A stretch of DNA of 64,000 bases, from NCBI RefSeq assembly GCF_004768545.1, contig NZ_CP038636.1, positions 1,128,288 through 1,192,287 of the forward strand. The letters are read 5' to 3'. The DNA comes from Cupriavidus oxalaticus (GTDB taxonomy: Bacteria; Pseudomonadota; Gammaproteobacteria; Burkholderiales; Burkholderiaceae). Of the stretch, positions 7,339 to 15,088 are shown one piece after another (the stretch's first letter is position 1; each line of letters starts with the position of its first letter). The notes beneath the pieces are model-generated. The model made no database searches and was not told where the DNA came from. It was given only the letters and a program-made list of their open reading frames with translations. The translations under genes and the position numbers were made by a program.

Positions 7339-9096
7339 CTACCAGCCTCCTACCCAGCCATCGAACAGCCCCTCGGGAAGGGTGTCCTTGTTGGCGCCAC
7401 GGAGAAAATCGAAGTCGCAGCCCAGATGAGCCTGCTCGATGTGTTGGCTATATAGATTGCGGTAGCCACGCACGTGCTGGGACGGCGGCGCCTGCCATGC
7501 TTGGCGCCGACGTTCGAGTTCATCCGGTTCGACGCAGAGTTGCAGTCGCCGCGCGGCGACGTCGAGCTCGATGATGTCGCCGTCACGCACTAGAGCCAGC
7601 GGACCACCGATCGCAGCCTCGGGAGAAACATGCAGCACAGCGGCACCATAGGCGGTACCGCTCATTCGTGCATCCGAGATCCGGAGCATGTCGCGCACGC
7701 CGCGCTCCATCAGATGGCGCGGCAGGGGCAGCATGCCCCACTCCGGCATCGCCGCGCCCACGGGCCCGGCATTGCGCAGAATGAGCACGCTGTTCTCGTC
7801 GATGCCGAGTTCAGGGTTATCGATCTGGTCGGCGATCGTCTGTACGTCTTCGAACACCACCGCCGGGCCGCGATGGCGGAACAGCTTGGGATTCGCCGCA
7901 CAGGTCTTCATCACCGCACCGTCCGGCGCCAGGTTGCCTTTGACCACGACCATCGTCTCGCCAGGCTTGACCGGTTTGTCCAGCGGGCGGATCACATCGC
8001 TATCGAAGACTTCCGCCGTCTCGAGAATCTCGCCGACCGTGCGGCCGTCGACGGTGCGCGCATCGAGATGCAGCAAGGGCCCAAGGGTCTTGAGCAGGGC
8101 CGGTACGCCGCCCGCGGCCATCAGTCGCTCAGTCAGGTGTTCACCGGCGGGCTGGACGTTGGCGATCAGAGGCACGCGCCTGGCGATCTCGTCGAAGCGC
8201 TCCAGAGTCAGCGGTACGCCGACGCGGCCGGCCAGCGCTAGCAGGTGGATGATGACGTTGGTCGACCCACCTACCGCGCACAGCAGGGTAATGGCATTGG
8301 CAAAGGCTCTCGCATCGAGAACCTCGCTCGGGCGGGGGCTGCCATCGGCGGCCATGCGCACGCTACGACGCCCCACCTCGCGGGCGAGCTGATGACGACG
8401 CCGGTCGACCGCCGGCACCAGGCTGCTACCGGGCAGCGACACACCCAGGGCCTCGCAGATGACCGCCATCGAAGAAGCGGTACCCATTTCTGCACAGTGG
8501 CCGGCCGTCCCCATCACACTTCGCTCGAACGCGGCAAAATCGCCTTCCGAGAGTTCTCCTGCACGCAGTTGGTCGACCAGACGCCAGACACCGGTAGCGT
8601 TCGCCAGATTTCCGCCAGTCGCCGAGCGGGGCGTGGCCGGCCCGCTGGCAAGGAATATGAACGGAACGCCAGCGCTGGCAGCCCCCATCAGGAGTGCCGG
8701 CTGCGTCTTGTCACATCCGCCGAGCAGCACCACCGCATCGAAGGGATAGCCGCGAATGGTCTCCTCGGCTTCCATCGCCAGGAGGTTGCGAAACGGGAAG
8801 GAGGTCGGCTTGATGATGTTCTCGCTGATCGACATCAACGGCACCTCGAACGGGATACCACCTGCCTCGAGAATCCCGACTCTTACCTCTTCGGCAAGCG
8901 TGCGTAGATTGAGATTGCACGGGTTGATATCGGACCAGGTGTTGAGAATGCCCACGACGGGGCGCTCCATCAGGTCTTCGCGGCTCCAGCCGGCGGTCGA
9001 CAAAGTCGAACGATGCACGAAGCCAGGCAGATCATCCTTGCGAAACCAGCGCGCGCTGCGCAGCGGCCGACCATTCTTTGTTTCGTTCTCGCTCAT
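7339..9096 (-). CDS. IlvD/Edd-family dehydratase (sugar-acid or dihydroxy-acid dehydratase)
   Basis: 585 residues from the ATG at 9096, preceded by AAGGTG; the open frame upstream to 9297 lacks a ribosome site and overlaps the HAD1 end. Three iron-sulfur cysteines can be seen in NPCN, GGCDKTQPA and GHCAEMG. The family dehydrates 2,3-dihydroxy acids or aldonates to 2-oxo acids. CDKTQPALLMGA and the overall length resemble the arabonate/xylonate dehydratase branch more than housekeeping IlvD. It is second in the operon HAD1 - dehydratase - GhrA, which suggests conversion of a hydroxy acid to a 2-oxo acid that the dehydrogenase then reduces, or the reverse. The exact substrate is not resolved. 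Confidence 0.85.
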   Translation of the reverse strand: MSENETKNGRPLRSARWFRKDDLPGFVHRSTLSTAGWSREDLMERPVVGILNTWSDINPCNLNLRTLAEEVRVGILEAGGIPFEVPLMSISENIIKPTSFPFRNLLAMEAEETIRGYPFDAVVLLGGCDKTQPALLMGAASAGVPFIFLASGPATPRSATGGNLANATGVWRLVDQLRAGELSEGDFAAFERSVMGTAGHCAEMGTASSMAVICEALGVSLPGSSLVPAVDRRRHQLAREVGRRSVRMAADGSPRPSEVLDARAFANAITLLCAVGGSTNVIIHLLALAGRVGVPLTLERFDEIARRVPLIANVQPAGEHLTERLMAAGGVPALLKTLGPLLHLDARTVDGRTVGEILETAEVFDSDVIRPLDKPVKPGETMVVVKGNLAPDGAVMKTCAANPKLFRHRGPAVVFEDVQTIADQIDNPELGIDENSVLILRNAGPVGAAMPEWGMLPLPRHLMERGVRDMLRISDARMSGTAYGAAVLHVSPEAAIGGPLALVRDGDIIELDVAARRLQLCVEPDELERRRQAWQAPPSQHVRGYRNLYSQHIEQAHLGCDFDFLRGANKDTLPEGLFDGWVGGW

Positions 9097-9211
9097 GCGA
9101 TCACCTTGTGGCCCTATGTTCGGGAAAATTCGATAAGGCAGAGTTGCCGCATGCCGGGGATACGGCACAACGGCGCACCGCCCCTTGCCGAGGCGGTGCG
9201 ACGATTGCTGG

Positions 9212-9880
9212 TCAGAGGCCGACCAGACCGGCCAGCCCGCCGATATCGGCGATCTGGCGGTAGTTGTAGCAAGCGTTACCCGGCTGTTCATGACCACGGG
9301 CGACGAAGGCCTTGTTCTTGATCTTCATGTCTTCAGCCGGCATCAGGTCATAGCGGAAGCTCGAAGAAACGTGGAGCACGTCTTCCGGACCGCAACCGAG
9401 GTTGTCGAGCATGTATTCGAAGGCCTGCAGGCGCGGCTTGTAGGCCTGGGCCTGTTGGGCAGTGAATACCTTGTGGAAAGGCACGCCCAGCTTGTCGACG
9501 TTGGACATGATCTGTGCGTCCATCGCGTTAGAGAAGATCACCAGCGGGATCTTGTCGGCGATCTTCGCCAGGCCGGCCGTCACGTCGGGATGCGGGCCCC
9601 AGGTCGGCACGGCGTTGTAGTAAAGCTGTCCTTCGCCGCGGTATTCCACGCCCCAGCGCTTGCACACGCGGGAGATGGCGGTATTGAGGATCTCGTCATA
9701 AGGACGCCAGTCACCCGTCACCTGATCCAGGCGATAAGCAGTGAAATCCTTGACGAACTGGTCCATCTGCTCAGGGGCAACGCGATCGGCGAACAGCTCG
9801 CGGGTCAGCGGACCCATCTGGAAGTTGGTCAGCGTGCCGTAGCAGTCGAAGGTGAGGTATTTAGGGCGCATGAAGCTCAT
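9212..9880 (-). CDS. HAD hydrolase, type II haloacid dehalogenase-like (HAD1)
   Basis: 222 residues, the usual length for L-2-haloacid dehalogenases. The nucleophile is Asp12 in TFDCYGTLT. Also visible are a conserved YRLDQV that may hold the substrate arginine, FSNAMD for motif II, and YKPR for the motif III lysine. The next block reads VSSSFRYDL where characterised dehalogenases have VSSNAWDA, so the Asn of the active site is not present. Dehalogenase activity is therefore uncertain, and a phosphatase or other hydrolase is possible. It heads the operon with the IlvD-type dehydratase and GhrA. Paralogues lie at 41649-42314 and 58364-59059. Confidence 0.8.
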   Translation of the reverse strand: MSFMRPKYLTFDCYGTLTNFQMGPLTRELFADRVAPEQMDQFVKDFTAYRLDQVTGDWRPYDEILNTAISRVCKRWGVEYRGEGQLYYNAVPTWGPHPDVTAGLAKIADKIPLVIFSNAMDAQIMSNVDKLGVPFHKVFTAQQAQAYKPRLQAFEYMLDNLGCGPEDVLHVSSSFRYDLMPAEDMKIKNKAFVARGHEQPGNACYNYRQIADIGGLAGLVGL

Positions 9881-10054
9881 CTTGGCAGTCCTGAAAGTTC
9901 GTTGATAAGAGCGGTGATCCGTCGCAGCACCACGACTTCATTACAGCACGGTGAAACCACCATATGACGTTGAAAGTTCGAGCCACTCAATACAAAAACA
10001 CAATTATTCGAGCCCCCTCAGCAGACTCTGCGGAACGCCGTCTAGCTCATGCGG

Positions 10055-10367
10055 CTATACGCAATTGTCCCCATCGTCGACGGCTCGTGCGGCACCAGTC
10101 AATAAGCTCAATCGCATCATCGAGGCTGGCTTCGCTGCGACTTGTCAGGCCGCGCCACTCGATTGGCTTGACGCCGGCAGGTGCATCAAATTCACGGGCG
10201 ATGACGCTCGTCGCCGCGACCGTCTTGCCCTTACCTGCTGGCAGATCAACCCGTTGCACCCAGAGTTTCTGACGGCACGGTGCGGGTTTTGATGCCATGG
10301 CGCGATCCGATCGTGAAAGCGATCTCGCAAATTGACTCGCTGATGGTGCGTTGCCACAGCTTCTCAC
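10055..10367 (-). mobile_element. Remnant of an IS4/Tn5-like transposase
   Basis: A minus-strand open frame whose residues about 38-99 read WVQRVDLPAGKGK, then VIAREFDAPAGVKPIEWRGL, then LDDAIELIDW. From memory this matches the segment of Tn5/IS4-family transposases that leads to the C-terminal YREK glutamate region. The N-terminal catalytic aspartates and the C-terminal third are missing and the frame stops soon after the IDW motif, so it is a dead internal fragment. No terminal inverted repeats or target duplication were found. It adjoins the duplicated segment 10396-10475. Confidence 0.6.
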
Positions 10368-10395
10368 CCTTCATCTGAGCGGATTGGTGCCCGGT

Positions 10396-10475
10396 GGCTG
10401 AGGCGGGCCGGGATCGTGCCGGCCTATTTCTGAGCGCTCCCCCTAAGCTTCGCACGCCGACGTTCGGACTGGTGC
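10396..10475. repeat. 80-bp repeat, intact-locus copy
   Basis: Nearly identical to 5878-5957, in the same orientation. It covers the last codons of the CbbR-like gene and its downstream flank. The other copy is joined to a fragment of the NADH dehydrogenase gene. Confidence 0.85.
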
Positions 10476-11416
10476 AGCCGCTTGAGAATGCCATCGAACG
10501 ATTCGAGTTGCCGATGGATCTCCTCAGGCCCGTTCTCAACCAGAAACGCGCGGAATGCGGACGCGACCGGAGGCAATCGGACAGCCGGCAGGTGCGCCAC
10601 ATACCAGTCGCGCTCCAGCGGATTGCCTGCCAGCGGCAGCACATCGATCAAGCCCGCTTCAAACTCCAGCGTGCAGGCATGCAACGACAGAAACGCGATG
10701 CCGAGTCCCGCCGAGACCATGCGCTTGATTGCCGCATTACTGGACAGCTCGGATCCATGCGGCAAGCGCAGCCCCGCCTCGCGGAACAGTCGCTCGACGG
10801 TATCGCGCGTGCCTGAGCCGCGCTCGCGGACCAGCAGGTTTTCCGTCAGCAGATCCCGCAGCGTGTTGTGCCGCCGTGACATCAATGGGTGGTCGGGTGC
10901 GGCAATGAAGGCCATCGGATGCTTGGCAAAGGCGACCGCATTCGTCCTGAGCTCGGAAGGCGGGCGGCCGATGATTGCAAGATCAATCTCGTGCATTCCC
11001 AGCATGCGGACGATCTCTTCCCGGTTGCCGACCCGTAGCACGATCTTCACATCCGGATTGCATTGGGTGAACGCCACCAGCATCTGGGGAAGCAAATACT
11101 CAGCGGTGGTGATCGCGCCGACGCGAAGGGTCCCCGCGATGCCGCCGCGCAAGGCAGCCACTTCCTCCACCGCGTCGCGCCATAGCTTGAGTATCTGGCT
11201 GGCGTAGCCTGCCATCACCTCTCCGGCGGGCGTCATCAGCAAGCCGCGGCCCGAGCGCTGTACCAGCGGCGTGCCCGTGGCTTCTTCGAGCAGCCGCAAT
11301 TGCAGCGAAACCGTGGGCTGGGTCAGGTGCAATTCTTCGGCTGCCCGGGATACGCCGCCGAGGCGCGCGACCGCGTCGATCGCATTGAGCTGCCGGAAGG
11401 TGGTGGTCTTATTCAT
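10424..11416 (-). CDS. CbbR-like LysR-family regulator
   Basis: 330 residues. The N-terminal helix-turn-helix reads GGVSRAAEELHLTQPTVSLQLRLLE across several segments and is followed by a substrate domain with TLRVGAITTAEYLLPQML, close in style to CbbR regulators of the Calvin cycle. It is divergent from a HAD gene (11541) and a type II NADH dehydrogenase (12244), with 124 bases between start codons. CbbR genes often sit beside the HAD gene cbbY, but no RuBisCO gene is in the window. The basic C-terminal tail (KRLHQSERRRAKLRGSAQK) is also present in the scar at 5.9 kb. Confidence 0.87.
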   Translation of the reverse strand: MNKTTTFRQLNAIDAVARLGGVSRAAEELHLTQPTVSLQLRLLEEATGTPLVQRSGRGLLMTPAGEVMAGYASQILKLWRDAVEEVAALRGGIAGTLRVGAITTAEYLLPQMLVAFTQCNPDVKIVLRVGNREEIVRMLGMHEIDLAIIGRPPSELRTNAVAFAKHPMAFIAAPDHPLMSRRHNTLRDLLTENLLVRERGSGTRDTVERLFREAGLRLPHGSELSSNAAIKRMVSAGLGIAFLSLHACTLEFEAGLIDVLPLAGNPLERDWYVAHLPAVRLPPVASAFRAFLVENGPEEIHRQLESFDGILKRLHQSERRRAKLRGSAQK

Positions 11417-11540
11417 AGAAGAAAACCTATCGGTCGGATATGTTTCTTAATTATTCAATATGATTTTTCCCGCGTACAGTGCAAACGACAGCCCTTATCG
11501 AGCCAGCCCTTCGCCTTCTGCGAAACCAACGGAGTTCACC

Positions 11541-12206
11541 ATGTCGATCGAATTGCTGATTGTTTCCGCCGACCATGTACTGTTCCAGACTAAGGCGCAA
11601 CATGCGGCCGGCTTGGCAGCGGCCACCCAGGCCCGGTCGGAAGCGGCGCCTGCCGGCGAAACCAGCGAAGACTTCTGCGCGGCGTATCAGGAGGCGTTCG
11701 TTCAGGCAAGCACGGGAGCAAAACTATCCGTGCGCCGGCAAACCGAACAGCTGATGCGCGAAGCCGAGCAAGCCGGGGCCAGGCTTGCCATCGTAACCAT
11801 GATGTCGTCACGCATGCTGAGCGCCCTGCTTGACCGTTATGACCAGCCCGCCTGTACCGATCGCTTTACCGTGACTGCCACGGCGGATTTGCTTGGCCAC
11901 GGCCGCGGCCATGCAGACCTGCTGCGGCTCGTGCTCCATGCCGTTGACGTTCCTCCCGATCGCGCGCTGTTCATCGGTGCGAATGCCGGTGAAGCCCGTG
12001 CTACCGCCGCGCTTGGCATGCCATCGATGTGGCTGCACGACGACATGGCGCAGGTATGGCGCCAGGACGATGGCGCAACCATCCTTTCCGACGGGCCCAC
12101 CGCGTCGTGGCCATCTTTCGACGACATCGAGATGCGATTCACGCAAGGCGCACTGGCCCAGACGTCGCGCTACACGCGCCTAAGGACATTGGCCGCCCCG
12201 GCATGA
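11541..12206 (+). CDS. Degenerate HAD-superfamily protein (CbbY-like)
   Basis: 221 residues from the ATG at 11541, which has GGAG upstream. The fold is suggested by the central IVTMMSSRMLSALLDRY and by ALFIGANAGEARATAALGMP, which corresponds to the usual VGDSxxDxxAA motif. The catalytic residues are missing: motif I reads IVSADHVLF instead of a DxDGT block, so the nucleophile aspartate is Ser, and the motif IV aspartates are Ala/Glu. It is probably not an active phosphatase. The frame is intact and sits between a divergent CbbR-like gene and the Ndh gene 37 bases downstream, so a binding or regulatory role is possible. Function unknown. Confidence 0.65.
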   Translation: MSIELLIVSADHVLFQTKAQHAAGLAAATQARSEAAPAGETSEDFCAAYQEAFVQASTGAKLSVRRQTEQLMREAEQAGARLAIVTMMSSRMLSALLDRYDQPACTDRFTVTATADLLGHGRGHADLLRLVLHAVDVPPDRALFIGANAGEARATAALGMPSMWLHDDMAQVWRQDDGATILSDGPTASWPSFDDIEMRFTQGALAQTSRYTRLRTLAAPA

Positions 12207-12243
12207 GCCGGCGTGGCACCACCAACGCACAGAGAGGGATGGA

Positions 12244-13539
12244 ATGAAGACGATCGTCATTGCCGGCGGCGGAACCGCCGGCCTTCAACTGGCGGCCCGG
12301 CTGGGAAAGCAATTGGGCAATCGCGGGCTGGCGAACATTGTCCTGGTGGACCGCTACCGGACACACCTGTGGAAGCCCCTGCTGCACGAAGTCGCCGCGG
12401 GAAAGCTTGAGCCGTACATCCACCACACATCCTTCGCGCTCCAGGCGCGCCGCTACGGTTTCCGCTTCGTACAAGGCGAGTTCACCTCGCTGGATCGCGA
12501 CAACCGCACGCTAGCGATCACAACGTCCGGAAGCGATGGCGTCACGCACACGACGACGCTGGCCTATGACACATTGGTGCTGGCCATCGGCGGTACCACG
12601 CAGTACTTTGGTGTCCCGGGGGCGAGTGAGCACGCCCTGGCATTGGACAGCGTACCGGGCGCAGAGTATGCGCGGACCCAGATCGTGGATGCGCTGCGCC
12701 GCGTATCGTCGCAGGCTAAAGCGGCCGACCGTCCGGCGCGGGCCAGCGTCGCCATCATCGGTGCGGGCGCGACCGGGGTGCAGCTGGCCGCCCAAGTGCG
12801 GCAGATGTCGCGCGTGCTGAGCCAGTACGGCCTCCATTCGCTCGATCCGGACCGCGGCACCGAAGTCCTGCTCGTCGAGGCTTCCGGCAACATCCTGCCG
12901 GGCATGGATCGTCGCCTCGCCGACAGGACCACAGCCGAGTTGCAGGCTCAGGGTATCCAGATCCTGCTGAACACGCGCGTCACCGAGGTCCGCCCGGACT
13001 CCCTGCATATTGCAGGCGCGGCCCCTATTGCCGCGGACGTGACGGTATGGACCGCCGGCGTCACCGTATCGCCTGTGCTGTCGAACATCGGCCTGCAGGT
13101 CACCCGCAACGGACGCGTTCGGGTGGGAGATACGCTCCAGACCCTGGAGGACAAACATATTTATGCCTTGGGTGATTGCGCGAGCTTCCGCCCGGCTGGG
13201 GAACAGGCAGAGCTTCCCACGCGAGCGCAGGTCGCGCATCAGCAAGCCATTTACCTGGCCCGGGCCTTGCCACGTGTGCTCGCCGGCAAGTCCGTAGCCA
13301 GGTTCACGTTTCGCGATCGGGGCTCGGTCATCTCGTTGGCCGACGACATGGCGTTGTGCCATCTGCTCGCGCCCGGCAGCAGCGACGGCTGGCAGGTACG
13401 GGGCGCACTGGCAAAGCTGGTGCACCGCGTTATCTACCGACGTCACGTGCTGGCGGTGCAGGGTTTTGCGCGAACCGCCGCGATGGCACTGTCCCAGCGT
13501 CTGGAGCGGCTGCTGGGGGCGGGCTATCGGCTCGACTGA
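12244..13539 (+). CDS. ndh: Type II NADH:quinone oxidoreductase
   Basis: 431 residues, the usual length for NDH-2. The first FAD-binding motif is IAGGGTAGLQLAARLG at residues 6-21. The second dinucleotide motif is IIGAGATGVQLAAQ near residue 175, and the FAD-contacting ALGDCASF is near residue 310. The enzyme passes electrons from NADH to quinone without proton pumping at the inner face of the membrane. It follows the degenerate HAD gene by 37 bases and is probably co-transcribed with it. A fragment of a second copy survives at 5963-6066. It may reoxidise NADH from the surrounding dehydrogenases. Confidence 0.88.
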   Translation: MKTIVIAGGGTAGLQLAARLGKQLGNRGLANIVLVDRYRTHLWKPLLHEVAAGKLEPYIHHTSFALQARRYGFRFVQGEFTSLDRDNRTLAITTSGSDGVTHTTTLAYDTLVLAIGGTTQYFGVPGASEHALALDSVPGAEYARTQIVDALRRVSSQAKAADRPARASVAIIGAGATGVQLAAQVRQMSRVLSQYGLHSLDPDRGTEVLLVEASGNILPGMDRRLADRTTAELQAQGIQILLNTRVTEVRPDSLHIAGAAPIAADVTVWTAGVTVSPVLSNIGLQVTRNGRVRVGDTLQTLEDKHIYALGDCASFRPAGEQAELPTRAQVAHQQAIYLARALPRVLAGKSVARFTFRDRGSVISLADDMALCHLLAPGSSDGWQVRGALAKLVHRVIYRRHVLAVQGFARTAAMALSQRLERLLGAGYRLD

Positions 13540-13550
13540 GGCGCACGTCC

Positions 13551-13600
13551 CAATGCAGGCGCGCAGGCATGGTCATCCGCATGCCTGCGCGCCTGCATTG
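13551..13600. terminator. Strong hairpin downstream of ndh
   Basis: Perfect inverted repeat with 21-base arms (13551-13571 and 13580-13600) and an eight-base loop, starting 12 bases after the ndh stop. There is no T-run on either strand. It separates ndh from the convergent FAD oxidoreductase gene and probably acts for both. Confidence 0.7.
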
Positions 13601-13654
13601 AGGAACAGCTGAGTGAACATCAGCCGCGCCGGTTCACTGTCCTGGAGTGCACCT

Positions 13655-14980
13655 TCAGAAGTCGGCCACTTTGCCCCAGGCCGACTGCTTGAAGCGCGCC
13701 GGGTTGTACGGGGCAGGATCGAAGATCGGCTCGTCACCGGTCACCAGGTCTGCGATCAAGTGGCCCGCTCCGGGGCCGATGCCGAACCCATGCCCGGAGA
13801 AGCCCGCTGCCAGGATGAAACCGGGGATCTCCGGCACTTCGCCAATCCCCGGCACACCGTCAGGGGTGCTGTCCACAAAGCCGGCCCAGGCACTGGCGAT
13901 GCCGGTCTGGCCCAGTGCAGGCATCAGTTCGACAGCACGACGATAGGTTTGCTTGACCGCCGCCGCATCCGCCTTTGGGTCGAGTATTCGCATCCGCTCC
14001 ATGGGGGTTGGTGCATCCAGCCGCCACCGCGCGAGTGTTTCATGGCCTGCGCGAATCCCTTCCAACCCGCCTGGAAACACGTTACGCCAGCGCTTGGCAA
14101 ACATGGGCAGGAACTGCGGCGCGAAGCGCATCAGTTGCGCCGTCGGGTCCACGCGTCCACGCCCGCTGATGGCAAGGTTGTAGCTGCCATCGCTGCGGCG
14201 GGTGATGGACACGCGCGCGGTGTGCAGGGCGTCAGGGAGATGCCCGGCCACCCCAGACACGCGCACGATGGACTGGCGAACGGTAGCTTGGGGAAAACGA
14301 ATGCCCAGTTGGCGACAGAACGAAGAGGCCCACGCACCTCCGGCGAACACCGCGACGCGGGTCTTGATGGTTCCGGCTTCGGTGACGACGCCGCTGACGC
14401 GGCCGCCCTCAAGCTCAATGCCCCGGGCGGCGCAATTCTGCAGCACGGTGCCACCGAGCTTCATGAGCGCCGCAGCCACCGACGGAGCTGCCTTGGCTGG
14501 ATCGGCCGTACCGTCACTGGGCGAGAACACGCCACCCTTCCATACGCGGCCAGTATCCCGACCCCGTTCGCTGGCCTCGCGCCCGCTCAACATGTGGGTT
14601 GTCACGCCGGCAGTTCTGGCGAAATCTCGCCATCTGGCCCAGCGTGCAATCTCGTCTTCGTCGTTGCTGAGGTAAAGCAAACCACACCTGTGGAAGCCCG
14701 TGTCCTCGCCGGTTTCTTCGGCGAACCGCTCCCATAGCTCGAGGCTTCTGGAGGCCATAGGCAATTCACGCGCGTCACGGTTCTGTTGGCGGCACCAGCC
14801 CCAGTTGCGGCTCGATTGTTCGGCGCCGATGCGGCCCTTTTCTACTACGGTAACCGAAAGGCCGCGCCGGGCCAGGTAGTACGCAGCAAAAACGCCGATG
14901 ATGCCACCGCCGATCACTACGGCGTCGGCATGGGCCGGCAGGGATGAGGTACTCTCGATGAGACGCAAGGGCTGGGACAT
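13655..14980 (-). CDS. FAD-dependent amine/amino-acid oxidoreductase (DAO family)
   Basis: 441 residues from the ATG at 14980, which has GAGGAG eight bases upstream; the ATG 18 bases earlier lacks this. The FAD motif VVIGGGIIGVFAAYYLARRG sits near the N terminus, followed by SRNWGWCRQQNRD. Near the C terminus FVDSTPDGVPGIGEV and AAGFSGHGFGIGPGAG are the usual flavin-contacting segments of the D-amino-acid oxidase family. It is the second gene after an aldehyde dehydrogenase (gap 108 bases, same strand), which fits amine oxidation to an aldehyde followed by oxidation to an acid. Substrate unknown. Confidence 0.85.
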   Translation of the reverse strand: MSQPLRLIESTSSLPAHADAVVIGGGIIGVFAAYYLARRGLSVTVVEKGRIGAEQSSRNWGWCRQQNRDARELPMASRSLELWERFAEETGEDTGFHRCGLLYLSNDEDEIARWARWRDFARTAGVTTHMLSGREASERGRDTGRVWKGGVFSPSDGTADPAKAAPSVAAALMKLGGTVLQNCAARGIELEGGRVSGVVTEAGTIKTRVAVFAGGAWASSFCRQLGIRFPQATVRQSIVRVSGVAGHLPDALHTARVSITRRSDGSYNLAISGRGRVDPTAQLMRFAPQFLPMFAKRWRNVFPGGLEGIRAGHETLARWRLDAPTPMERMRILDPKADAAAVKQTYRRAVELMPALGQTGIASAWAGFVDSTPDGVPGIGEVPEIPGFILAAGFSGHGFGIGPGAGHLIADLVTGDEPIFDPAPYNPARFKQSAWGKVADF

Positions 14981-15088
14981 GGATGGATCTCCTCGCATTA
15001 TTTGTCTTGCACGTTTTGTTTCAGGTTGAACCCGGCAACACGCTCTGCGCTCCGCCGTCCGGCAAGATCATGGCGGCCTGCATGCTGG

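Noticed and set aside
9212..9880. Firm call of the HAD proteins as haloacid dehalogenases
   Set aside because: The VSSN active-site block is altered in all three copies and their neighbours are amine or hydroxyacid enzymes, so only a dehalogenase-like label is justified.
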